Assembly (NCBI GenBank): GCA_900555835.1
Contig: USMK01000015.1
Span: 1-34,096, forward strand
Length of the DNA stretch: 34,096 nt
Direction of reading: 5' to 3'
Source of the DNA: an uncultured Clostridium sp.
GTDB taxonomy: Bacteria > Bacillota > Clostridia > TANB77 > CAG-508
Part shown: positions 24,265-32,087 of the stretch, piece by piece
Numbering within the stretch: the first letter of the stretch is position 1
Layout of the letters: each line of letters opens with the position of its first letter
Translations under genes and position numbers: made by a program
The notes under the pieces: generated by a model
Told to the model about the DNA's origin: nothing
Seen by the model: the letters and a program-made list of their open reading frames with translations, nothing else
Database searches by the model: none

Positions 24265-25829
24265 TAATCGTTATATGTTCCTTCTTTTACCACTGTTCTA
24301 TCTTCTTTTAGGTCTATTATTTTGTTTGCAACTGTTTGTACTAATTGATGGTCGTGTGATGTGAATAGTAGCACTCCTTTGAATTTGTTCATGCCTTCAT
24401 TTAGTGCTGTTATGGATTCCATATCTAAATGGTTTGTTGGTTCGTCAAATATTAGTAAATTTGCACCTGATAACATCATTTTAGATAATACACAACGCAC
24501 TTTTTCTCCTCCTGATAGTACATTTACTTTTTTTAATGCTTCTTCACCAGAGAATAACATTCTTCCTAAAAATCCTCTTACAAATGTTTCGTCTGGATCT
24601 TTTGAGTATCCTCTAAGCCAATCTACTATGTTTAAATCTCCTTCAAATAAATAATTGTTGTCTTTTGGAAAATATGATGTTGTTATTGTTGTTCCCCATT
24701 CTATTTCGCCTTCGTCTGGTTCTAATTCTCCTGCTAGTATTTGAAACAATGCAGTTTTTGATAATTCGTTATCTGCTAAAAATGCAACTTTATCTTCTCT
24801 TGTTATTGTGAATGACACATCATTTAATACTTTTTGTCCATCTATTGTTTTGCTTAAATGTTTTACTGTTAGTACTTCTTTTCCTGGTTCTCTGTCTGGT
24901 TTGAAGTCTATATATGGATATTTTCTATTAGATGGTCTTATTTCGTCTAACTCTATTTTTTCAAGTGTTTTCTTTCTTGATGTTGCTTGTTTAGATTTTG
25001 AAGCATTTGCACTAAATCTTGCTATGAAGTCTTGTAATTCTTTTATTTTATCTTCTTTCTTCTTATTTGCTTCTTTCATTTGTTTTAAAGCAAGTTGACT
25101 TGATTCATACCAGAAATCATAGTTTCCACTATATATTTTTATTTTTCCAAAGTCAACATCAGCAATATGTGTACATACTTTGTTTAAGAAATACCTATCA
25201 TGTGATACCACTATTACAGTATTTTCAAAATCTATTAAGAAATCTTGTAACCAGTTTATGCTTTTTATATCTAAATCGTTTGTTGGCTCGTCTAGTAATA
25301 ATACGTCTGGATTGCCAAATAGGGCCTGGGCTAGCAATACTTTTACCTTTTCTTTTGCTTCCAATTCTTTCATGTATTTATAATGTTTTTCAGTATCAAT
25401 TCCTAAGTTGTTAAGCAAAATTGCAGCATCAGATTCTGCATTCCAGCCGTCTAATTCAGCAAATCTTTCTTCTAATTTTGCAGCTTTCATTCCATCTTCT
25501 TCATTGAAATCTGGTTTTGCATAAATTGCGTCTTTTTCATTTTTTATTTTATATAATTCGTCATTTCCCATAATTACAGTATCTATTACTGTAAAGTCTT
25601 CGTAAGCAAAGTGGTCTTGTTTTAGCATAGAAAGTCTTTCGCCTTTATCCATGGTAACCTCGCCTTTGCTTGGCTCGATTTCACCAGATAAAATTTTTAA
25701 AAATGTTGACTTTCCAGCACCATTTGCTCCTATCAATCCATAACAATTTCCTTTTGAAAATTTGATATTAACATCCTCAAAAAGAACTCTTTTTCCATAT
25801 CTTAAAGTTACTCCAATTGCATTTATCAC
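24249..25829 (-). CDS. ABC-F family ATPase (YbiT/YkpA-like)
   Basis: A 526-residue soluble protein with two ATP-binding cassettes and no membrane segment. Cassette 1 has Walker A GANGAGKST, a degenerate signature (ELEAKEKVKVLLAQAL) and Walker B VLLLDEPTNDLD. Cassette 2 has a degenerate Walker A region (ADNELSKTALFQ), signature LSGGEKVRC and Walker B LLIFDEPTNHLD. The linker (about 240-320) is the Lys/Glu-rich ABC-F arm. This combination, with the non-canonical first signature, matches the YbiT/YkpA group. ABC-F proteins bind the ribosomal E site and relieve stalled translation. The start codon is GTG with GGAGG upstream. It lies before the methyltransferase on the same strand but looks like an independent housekeeping gene. 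Confidence 0.93.
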   Translation of the reverse strand: MINAIGVTLRYGKRVLFEDVNIKFSKGNCYGLIGANGAGKSTFLKILSGEIEPSKGEVTMDKGERLSMLKQDHFAYEDFTVIDTVIMGNDELYKIKNEKDAIYAKPDFNEEDGMKAAKLEERFAELDGWNAESDAAILLNNLGIDTEKHYKYMKELEAKEKVKVLLAQALFGNPDVLLLDEPTNDLDIKSINWLQDFLIDFENTVIVVSHDRYFLNKVCTHIADVDFGKIKIYSGNYDFWYESSQLALKQMKEANKKKEDKIKELQDFIARFSANASKSKQATSRKKTLEKIELDEIRPSNRKYPYIDFKPDREPGKEVLTVKHLSKTIDGQKVLNDVSFTITREDKVAFLADNELSKTALFQILAGELEPDEGEIEWGTTITTSYFPKDNNYLFEGDLNIVDWLRGYSKDPDETFVRGFLGRMLFSGEEALKKVNVLSGGEKVRCVLSKMMLSGANLLIFDEPTNHLDMESITALNEGMNKFKGVLLFTSHDHQLVQTVANKIIDLKEDRTVVKEGTYNDYLEME

Positions 25830-25873
25830 TTTATTTCCTCCATTTCAATATATAAAGTTTTAAGAAATTTTCT

Positions 25874-26065
25874 TTATTTCAAAAAATATATTATACAAGC
25901 ACCTACTAGTCCTAAGAAAAAGCCAATCATCTTCATTCCCATGGTGGCTTCGTTTTGGTCTCCAAAACCAAATACCCTAGCGGTAATGTCTCTGGCATCA
26001 TACACCATAACCACTCCGGCCATAGCTATAAGTGCTCCAATTAAACTTCCTATAATACTCCACAT
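25874..26065 (-). CDS. Small two-span membrane protein
   Basis: A 63-residue protein. Hydrophobic segments lie at about 3-21 (IIGSLIGALIAMAGVVMVY) and 44-62 (MIGFFLGLVGACIIYF), joined by a polar loop with DARDITARVFGFGDQNEAT. ATG 26065 is chosen because GGGGGAA lies 6 nt upstream; the longer in-frame start at 26092 has no site. The loop looks conserved rather than random, which suggests a real clostridial family, but I know no function for it. It lies between the ABC-F gene and the toxin-antitoxin pair on the same strand. Confidence 0.65.
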   Translation of the reverse strand: MWSIIGSLIGALIAMAGVVMVYDARDITARVFGFGDQNEATMGMKMIGFFLGLVGACIIYFLK

Positions 26066-26246
26066 AAAAAATTCCCCCATTGCCCAAGCCATAAACTTAG
26101 ACTCACATTTTTGTTATTATATCACACCAAAGCCAAAAAATAAAGCAAAATTTGCTTCTACGAGCTTATTTGTGGTATAAATATCTAATAAAAAAGCAAG
26201 GAAATTATTTTGGCATAATTTCCTTGCTTTTTGTTACTATTCGTTT

Positions 26247-26600
26247 TTAAAAAATAGTCTCTCCATTGTTTAATATAATATCTTCTAGTTGTTCTTTTAG
26301 TTCTGGTAAACTCTCTTTTATGGTTCCCCATAATACTGACAAATCAACGTTTTCATAGTCATGTACTATTCTATTTCTCATTCCCTTTATACTTTTCCAA
26401 GGAATTGTTTTATATTTCTCCATTGTTTCTTCGTCAATTTCTTTTACTAATTCGCCAATTTGTGAAACAGAAAAGGCACAGGCTGTTATCGTCTTTTTAT
26501 CTCCTAAAAATTCCTTTGCCTTTAATCCATCTATATAGCTCTCTATATCATTTATATATCCTATTATTTTTTGAATTATTATTCTATCTTTACTTTTCAT
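26247..26600 (-). CDS. hepT: HepT-like HEPN RNase toxin
   Basis: A 117-residue HEPN/DUF86 protein. The RNase motif R-x4-H is visible as RNRIVHDYENVD, followed by the H-x-Y tyrosine that MntA AMPylates in characterised HepT proteins. The N-terminal helices (IIIQKIIGYINDIESYIDGL) fit the HEPN bundle. ATG 26600 is chosen because AAGGAG lies 9 nt upstream. The codon overlaps the end of the mntA gene by 11 bp, so the toxin is translated only with its antitoxin. HEPN toxins cut RNA, including tRNA 3' ends, and can act in phage defence. Family is secure; activity is inferred. Confidence 0.93.
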   Translation of the reverse strand: MKSKDRIIIQKIIGYINDIESYIDGLKAKEFLGDKKTITACAFSVSQIGELVKEIDEETMEKYKTIPWKSIKGMRNRIVHDYENVDLSVLWGTIKESLPELKEQLEDIILNNGETIF

Positions 26601-26898
26601 ATACAACAACTCCTTCATTTTGTATATCATTATATATTCTACTATCTTTTTGGATTTCTGAAATTTCAAATAAATCCACATTTTTTTGTAGCCTTTGCAC
26701 TAATTCTTCCAATAAGCCATAAAAATATATGTTAATAAGCTTTCCTTCACTATCAATAACTAAGTCAATATCGCTTTTTGATGTAGGAGTGTTTTTTGCA
26801 TATGAACCAAATAGTATTGCTTTTTTTACTGCAAATTCATTCAATATATCTTGTATCATATCACGTATTTCTTCAACAGTATATATTTTTTCTGACAT
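26590..26898 (-). CDS. mntA: MntA-like minimal nucleotidyltransferase antitoxin
   Basis: A 102-residue minimal nucleotidyltransferase. The signature GSYAKNTPTSKSDIDLVID contains GSxA followed by the metal-binding DxD-type pair (SDIDL). In known pairs this enzyme adds AMP groups to a Tyr beside the HepT active site and so silences the RNase. The start has GGAGG 6 nt upstream. It is the first gene of a two-gene operon with hepT, and the 11-bp overlap implies coupled translation. The pair sits between core genes, some 2.4 kb from the methyltransferase cluster. Confidence 0.93.
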   Translation of the reverse strand: MSEKIYTVEEIRDMIQDILNEFAVKKAILFGSYAKNTPTSKSDIDLVIDSEGKLINIYFYGLLEELVQRLQKNVDLFEISEIQKDSRIYNDIQNEGVVVYEK

Positions 26899-26912
26899 TC
26901 TTTTCCTCCTTG

Positions 26913-27623
26913 TTATTCTTTTTCTGCTTTTTTCTCTCTTATTAAAATAATCGGTGTTAATTGTTTTCCTTGTCCTGATGGGTTGTCTTTGATTAGTCCT
27001 TTTAGTTCGTCGTTGCTTAGGGTTATGTCTGATGAGTGTCCTAGTATTTCTTGACCTAGGTCATTGGCATCTACTATCATACAGCTTATTCCTAGTTGTT
27101 CTTTTATGTCATTGCATACTTTATCTGGATTTTCTGGTAATTTTATTCCTATGTCTCCATATTCTTTCCATACGTGATCATAAAAGCCATCTAGTCCACT
27201 TACTTCTTGTCCTACGATTTCGTAAAATACTCCTTTTTTGCCAAATAATTTTGTTATAGCACTTGCAATACTTGCCCATAGAACTCTCCATATTCCTACT
27301 GTGTCTATTGCATATTGCATTTTTATGGTTTCTCCAACTCCCACTCCTGTATCTGGATGTGATGCAAATTTTGATAAAAATTTTGCCCAAAATCCTATTT
27401 TTATTTCTTCTCTTCTTACTACTCTATTTTGGCATAAAGCTATTATTTTTTCACTACTAGAAACTATATCTCCTTCCTGATATATCGGACTTACGTATTC
27501 CTTAAATACATCTATATAGCTTTCTCCTTGTTTTACAAATCTTGTTTTTATTGCATGCCTTAAATATGTTTTTCCATTTACTTCAATTTCAACTTTTTTA
27601 CCCTCATTTGCAAAAAATTCCAT
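26913..27623 (-). CDS. F420-0:gamma-glutamyl ligase-like domain protein
   Basis: A 236-residue protein of the CofE/F420-ligase-like superfamily. Landmarks are GDIVSSSEKIIALCQNRVV near 58-76, and DTGVGVGETIKMQYAIDTVG near 90-112. The C-terminal half contains VDANDLGQEILG and LIKDNPSGQG, typical of this fold. In methanogens and actinobacteria the family adds glutamate to F420. In Clostridia without F420 the relatives have no assigned substrate, so I call the domain and not the reaction. ATG 27623 is chosen because AAGGTG lies 6 nt upstream; a TTG 15 bp further up is possible. It ends 14 bp before mntA, on the same strand. Confidence 0.8.
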   Translation of the reverse strand: MEFFANEGKKVEIEVNGKTYLRHAIKTRFVKQGESYIDVFKEYVSPIYQEGDIVSSSEKIIALCQNRVVRREEIKIGFWAKFLSKFASHPDTGVGVGETIKMQYAIDTVGIWRVLWASIASAITKLFGKKGVFYEIVGQEVSGLDGFYDHVWKEYGDIGIKLPENPDKVCNDIKEQLGISCMIVDANDLGQEILGHSSDITLSNDELKGLIKDNPSGQGKQLTPIILIREKKAEKE

Positions 27624-27753
27624 ATGCTTCACCTTCAACTTCCATTTTTTTGTATATTATAATTCAAATTTCTTATTTTATCAATATTTTATTTGATTTT
27701 TTTATATTTATGTGATACCTTATATATAAGAATGTTTTACGGAGGATGTTATT

Positions 27754-27954
27754 ATGAGGAAGAAAAAGGAAATTACACCTGATAGAATTTATAACTGGAT
27801 AATGACTGCTATTGCAATTATTTTTATTTTGGTTTTATTTTTTAAATATGGATACACCCCTGCCACAGATATGATAATTGATAATTCTTCTTCAACAATC
27901 AATATACGCGATATTGAAAATGCTATGAACGGAGTTAATTCTTTTGAAGACTAA
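27754..27954 (+). CDS. Small single-pass membrane protein
   Basis: A 66-residue protein of unknown function. A basic, cytoplasmic-looking start (MRKKKEITPDRIYNW) precedes one membrane span at about 15-32 (IMTAIAIIFILVLFF). A polar tail with IDNSSSTINIRDIENAMNGVNSFED follows. It has a strong GGAGG site and its own terminator, so it is a single-gene transcript. Function unknown. Confidence 0.65.
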   Translation: MRKKKEITPDRIYNWIMTAIAIIFILVLFFKYGYTPATDMIIDNSSSTINIRDIENAMNGVNSFED

Positions 27955-27986
27955 AAAGGAATGTTTGATTTAAAACATTCCTTTTT
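27953..27986. terminator. Bidirectional terminator
   Basis: AAAAAGGAATGTTT (27953-27966) pairs perfectly with 27973-27986 over a 6-nt loop, between the convergent small membrane protein gene and corA. Confidence 0.9.
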
Positions 27987-28911
27987 TTCTTAATATAACT
28001 GCCACTATTATTGATACAATTATTGAAAATAGTAGCAATATTCCAAATGCAAATGGATTATTTGTAAGTGGCAAATCCACATTCATTCCCCAAAAACTAC
28101 CTATCATTGTTGGTAATGATAAAACAATTGTAACAGATGTTAAGTATTTCATTACAGAGTTTAGGTTATTTGATATTATTGAACTATATGCTTCCATTGT
28201 TCCATTTAAAATATTACTATAAACCTTGCTCATTTCTAGTGCTTGCTTATTTTCTACTATTGCATCTTCTAGTATGTCTTCATCTTCTTCATACATTTTT
28301 ACAATTTTTCCTCTTAGTGTTTTTTCCATTACAGCTTCATTCGACCTTAATGATGTTGTAAAATATACCAATCCTTTTTCTAATGTTAATAATTTTATAA
28401 GTTCTTTATTTTTCATTGATTTTTGTAATACATTTTCTGCAATTTCTGTTTCTTTATTTATTTGTTTTAATAAGTTTAAAAAATGTGAAGAATTATAATA
28501 TAATATTTGAAGTATAAATCTTGTTTTTTTGTATGTATATAAATTTTTGATTATACCAGCTTCAAAACTTTCTATTACTTTACTTCTTTTTAGGCAAATT
28601 GTTATAAAGTAATCATCTCTTACTACAATCATTCCAAGTGGCATTGTAGTGTATTCTTTATTTTCGTTGTTATATTCTATTGTTGGTACATCTATTACAA
28701 ATAATACAGCCTCATCTTCTTGGTCTATTCTGGCTTGTTCTTCGTAATCTAGTGGATATCTAATAAATGTTTCGTCTAAATTTACTTCTCTACATACTCT
28801 TTGTATTTCTTCCTCAGTTGGTGCTACCAAATTTATCCAGCATCCTTTTTGAATTTTATCTATACTCTCTGTTTTATTTGTTTGCAAATCTGTGTTATAT
28901 ATTTTTATCAT
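27970..28911 (-). CDS. corA: CorA-family Mg2+/divalent cation transporter
   Basis: A 313-residue CorA-like channel. The large N-terminal cytoplasmic domain (about 1-250) is followed by two C-terminal membrane spans. The signature GMN is present in GSFWGMNVDLPL at the end of the first span. The second span (FGILLLFSIIVSIIVAVIL) ends in a basic tail (RKKGMF). CorA proteins are pentamers that move magnesium or other divalent cations down their gradient. The start has GGAGG. It lies 12 bp after the YhaN-like gene on the same strand, so it can be co-transcribed with the nuclease-like pair, though that link is probably not functional. Confidence 0.93.
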   Translation of the reverse strand: MIKIYNTDLQTNKTESIDKIQKGCWINLVAPTEEEIQRVCREVNLDETFIRYPLDYEEQARIDQEDEAVLFVIDVPTIEYNNENKEYTTMPLGMIVVRDDYFITICLKRSKVIESFEAGIIKNLYTYKKTRFILQILYYNSSHFLNLLKQINKETEIAENVLQKSMKNKELIKLLTLEKGLVYFTTSLRSNEAVMEKTLRGKIVKMYEEDEDILEDAIVENKQALEMSKVYSNILNGTMEAYSSIISNNLNSVMKYLTSVTIVLSLPTMIGSFWGMNVDLPLTNNPFAFGILLLFSIIVSIIVAVILRKKGMF

Positions 28912-28923
28912 TTTTCATCCTCC

Positions 28924-30789
28924 TTATATTTCATTTTTGTTATATTCAATTCCTAATTTTGTTAATACATCTTCCTCTCTTTGGCTACAAGTAAATATTA
29001 TAATTTGATTTTCTTTATACTCTTTTTCTAAATATTTTAATATATTCGCCATTCTTTCATCATCATAATAGGCAAATGCTTCGTCTAATATTATTGGCAA
29101 TTTTTCTTCAACAATTTCTGAAATACTATTTATTCTTAATGCTAAATACATTTGGTCGATTGTTCCTGTACTTAGATTTTCTACTGGTACATAATCTCCA
29201 TTTTTTAATTCTATTCTCAATCCATTTTCATCATTAAAATTCACATTTTGGTACTTATTTGTGGAAATCTGGTTTACACATTCAAATAATTTTGTAGCAA
29301 ATTGTGGTGTTATATTTTGTTTTGCTTTTTCATAAGCAATCTCCATTGCTTCTTTTGCTATTTTTATTGAATTTTCTAATGATTTTATTTTATTTCTTTC
29401 CTTTTTTGCTTCTTCTAATTCTTGATTTATTTTTTCTATATTTTTTTTATCTGATCCAAGATTTTTCTTTTCTATATTTAATGTATTTTCTTTTAATTTT
29501 AAATTATTTAAAATATTTTCTTCTTTTTCCAATTCTAATAATATTTCATCATAATTTTTAGAAAATATATTTTCTATTTCGTATAAATTTAATTTTGACA
29601 TAAACTCATTTTTTAAATACATTTGCTCTTGATTTAATTTTTCTGTATTCTGTTTTTTTATTTCTAAAATATCTTTTTCTATTTTTTCTTTATTTTCATT
29701 TATTAAATTTATTTGCGATTTTATTTTCTTTTTTTCTTCGCTATTTTTCTTATTTATTTTATTTTTAGTCATATTGTCATATATAATTGAACAAATAAAT
29801 AATATTACTGGTATAATACTTGCTAACATTATTATTTTATTTTTAATTATTATTCCTAATATTATCATAATTAAAATTAGCACAAATAATATTATATATT
29901 TTAATTTTTTTATTTTATATTTCTCTTCTTTTTTATTATCTAATTCGATTTGTAATTTTTCTATTTTTTCTTCTAATTCTTTTTTTATATTATTATTTGT
30001 GTTAATTTTTTCATTTTCTATTTTCTCATTTTCTTTTTGTGTTTTATATTTTTTTATTAAATTAATTTTGTTTTCTTGTTTATTTATTTCTTGTTTTATT
30101 TCTATTTTTTCTTTTTCCAAATATTTTATTTCTTCATTATTTTTTTCTTGTTCTAATTTTTCATTTTCTAATTTATTTATTTTTTCTTCTATTATATTGA
30201 TAGGTCTTCCTAAGGTTCTTTCACTTCCTACTTCTTCTACTAATTTTTTATTTAATTTTTCAACTGCTTTTTTATATGATATATTATCATTTCCTGTTGA
30301 AATTAAATTTGTTATTTTTTGTATTAAAGTATGTTGTTTTGCTTTATCTAATTTTGTTTCTCCCTGTTCTACTAATATTGTATTTTTAAATAATTCTTCG
30401 TCTATTTTAGTTTGTTCGTAAAAAAACTCTATTCCCTTTGTTTTATTAATATTAAATTCTTTTGATATATCTTCTAATTTATCATTATATATTTTAGGAT
30501 TCTTTTTTCCAAACTCTCTAAATACTTCATAATTTTGTTTATTATCTAATTCATAATTTATTTTTCCAGAATATTCAGCTCCACTCCAAGGTAAGTATTT
30601 ATCAAAATCTGATATTTCTTTTCCGTTTTTATTTTTAGAGGCACCAAATAACATACAATATATAAATTTTAATAATGTAGATTTTCCGGTTTCATTTTTT
30701 CCATAAATTAAATTTATTCCATTTTTTAATTCTATTTCTTTATTTTCTAAATTACCAAAACCATTTATTTTAATATTTTTTATTTTCAT
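28924..30789 (-). CDS. YhaN/SbcC-like SMC-type ATPase with central membrane segment
   Basis: A 621-residue ATPase. Walker A is YGKNETGKSTLL at about 29-40, the signature LSTGTIDQMYLALR and Walker B PIILDEAFAYYDDER lie in the last 110 residues, and long Lys/Glu-rich coiled coils (about 195-480) separate them. A double hydrophobic stretch at about 297-340 (YIILFVLILIMIILGIII and MLASIIPVILFICSII) lies in the middle of the coiled coil, as in B. subtilis YhaN. At 621 residues it is shorter than YhaN or SbcC, so the arm is reduced. Family members work with a metallophosphoesterase nuclease, here the gene 15 bp upstream. A role in DNA end processing is inferred. Confidence 0.87.
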   Translation of the reverse strand: MKIKNIKINGFGNLENKEIELKNGINLIYGKNETGKSTLLKFIYCMLFGASKNKNGKEISDFDKYLPWSGAEYSGKINYELDNKQNYEVFREFGKKNPKIYNDKLEDISKEFNINKTKGIEFFYEQTKIDEELFKNTILVEQGETKLDKAKQHTLIQKITNLISTGNDNISYKKAVEKLNKKLVEEVGSERTLGRPINIIEEKINKLENEKLEQEKNNEEIKYLEKEKIEIKQEINKQENKINLIKKYKTQKENEKIENEKINTNNNIKKELEEKIEKLQIELDNKKEEKYKIKKLKYIILFVLILIMIILGIIIKNKIIMLASIIPVILFICSIIYDNMTKNKINKKNSEEKKKIKSQINLINENKEKIEKDILEIKKQNTEKLNQEQMYLKNEFMSKLNLYEIENIFSKNYDEILLELEKEENILNNLKLKENTLNIEKKNLGSDKKNIEKINQELEEAKKERNKIKSLENSIKIAKEAMEIAYEKAKQNITPQFATKLFECVNQISTNKYQNVNFNDENGLRIELKNGDYVPVENLSTGTIDQMYLALRINSISEIVEEKLPIILDEAFAYYDDERMANILKYLEKEYKENQIIIFTCSQREEDVLTKLGIEYNKNEI

Positions 30790-30804
30790 TTGCTCACCAC
30801 CCTT

Positions 30805-31869
30805 TTATAAAACTTCTAATCCTATTTCAATAGCTTTTTGTATTTCTTCTTTATTTTCAGATATTTTTTGTCTTTCTAATAATTCTCTTACAAAATATCC
30901 TTTTATATTATTTTCTTTTGCTAATTTTTCTAAATCATAATTTAATTCTGTTTCGTCTTTTATTTTAATTATATTTTCTATTATTATTTCTTTATTTATT
31001 CTAGATATTTCTATATTAAATTTTCTAAATCCAGTTAATATTATTTTATAAAATCTATTTCCTTCTATATTTAATTCATTTATTTTATCTATTATTTGCT
31101 TATTACTTTCTAATTCTGTAACATCTATTTTTTCTTCTACAAATTCTACATTATCCATTTTAATAAATTCTGTATTTAAACTTCCATTTATTATTTCTCC
31201 AACAACCATTCCGTGTTCTCCTATTTCGTCAAAACCAAGTGCTGCAAGAGAACCTGAATATACAATAGTCTCTTCTTTTGTATGATTTGTAGTATGAATA
31301 TGCCCCAGAGCAATATAATCAAAACCTATATCTTTTAGTTTTTTATATGACATAGGATTATACACCTTTTCTTGTGTAGGGCTTGTATCTAAACTTCCGT
31401 GTACAATAAGAATATTATTTTTATCTTTGTTTTCTATCTTAATATCTTCTACTCCTGAATTTTGTATATAAAAATCGTCAAATCCATATCCATATATATC
31501 AACATTTTCATATGAATATTTCTTTATTTCATTATTAAAAATATGTACATTAGAATTCCAGTTATATGTTCTATAATATGAATTTTTCAAGTATGGATCA
31601 TGGTTTCCTGGGGCTATAAATATTTCTGTATTTTCTATTTTTTTAAATAAATTATTTATATATTCAATTGTTTTTTCTTTTACATATTCATTCTCATACA
31701 AATCTCCACTAATAAATAAAAAATCTATTTTATTATCATTTATATAATCAATAACATTCTCAAATATTTTAAGTTGTTCTTCTCTTCTTTTTTCACCTAA
31801 TCTATTATTTGCATTAAGAACACTAAAAGGAGCATCCAAATGCAAATCCGCAATATGCACAAACCTCAA
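30805..31869 (-). CDS. YhaO/SbcD-like metallophosphoesterase (DNA nuclease)
   Basis: A 354-residue calcineurin-like phosphoesterase. The metal-binding motifs are in order: HIADLHLDAPF, FISGDLYEN, APGNHDPY, LIVHGSLD and ALGHIHT. They are all present, so the active site looks intact. The C-terminal 120 residues form the capping region that contacts the ATPase partner. The start is taken as TTG 31869, because GAGGTGA lies 6 nt upstream; GTG 31878 would overlap that site. It is followed 15 bp later by the YhaN-like ATPase, an SbcCD-like pair that probably cuts DNA ends or hairpins. Confidence 0.9.
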   Translation of the reverse strand: MRFVHIADLHLDAPFSVLNANNRLGEKRREEQLKIFENVIDYINDNKIDFLFISGDLYENEYVKEKTIEYINNLFKKIENTEIFIAPGNHDPYLKNSYYRTYNWNSNVHIFNNEIKKYSYENVDIYGYGFDDFYIQNSGVEDIKIENKDKNNILIVHGSLDTSPTQEKVYNPMSYKKLKDIGFDYIALGHIHTTNHTKEETIVYSGSLAALGFDEIGEHGMVVGEIINGSLNTEFIKMDNVEFVEEKIDVTELESNKQIIDKINELNIEGNRFYKIILTGFRKFNIEISRINKEIIIENIIKIKDETELNYDLEKLAKENNIKGYFVRELLERQKISENKEEIQKAIEIGLEVL

Positions 31870-31980
31870 TATAATCACCTCAAAATTAATCTCATAATAT
31901 TATACCAAAACCAAACTAATTTTTGAAGTTATTTATATAAAAAAATTACAAGGTTTTGTTTCATGCACTTTATAAAATGC

Positions 31981-32018
31981 AACAGCAACAAAATATCTCA
32001 AAATATTTTGTTGCTGTT
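31981..32018 (-). terminator. 16-bp hairpin after the pilin-like gene
   Basis: AACAGCAACAAAATAT (31981-31996) pairs perfectly with 32003-32018 over a 6-nt loop. On the minus strand it is followed by GCATTTT, a modest U-tract. It is the only clear feature in the 31870-32087 gap. Confidence 0.65.
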
Positions 32019-32087
32019 ATTTAATATATTGCTTGGATGTCTAAGAATCTATTCTTAATATCTTTTCTTCCGTCCTCTAATTAAAAA

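Noticed and set aside
29774..30421. Plus-strand ORF of 215 codons
   Set aside because: It lies opposite the AT-rich coiled coil of the YhaN-like gene and is a low-complexity Ile/Phe/Ser shadow.
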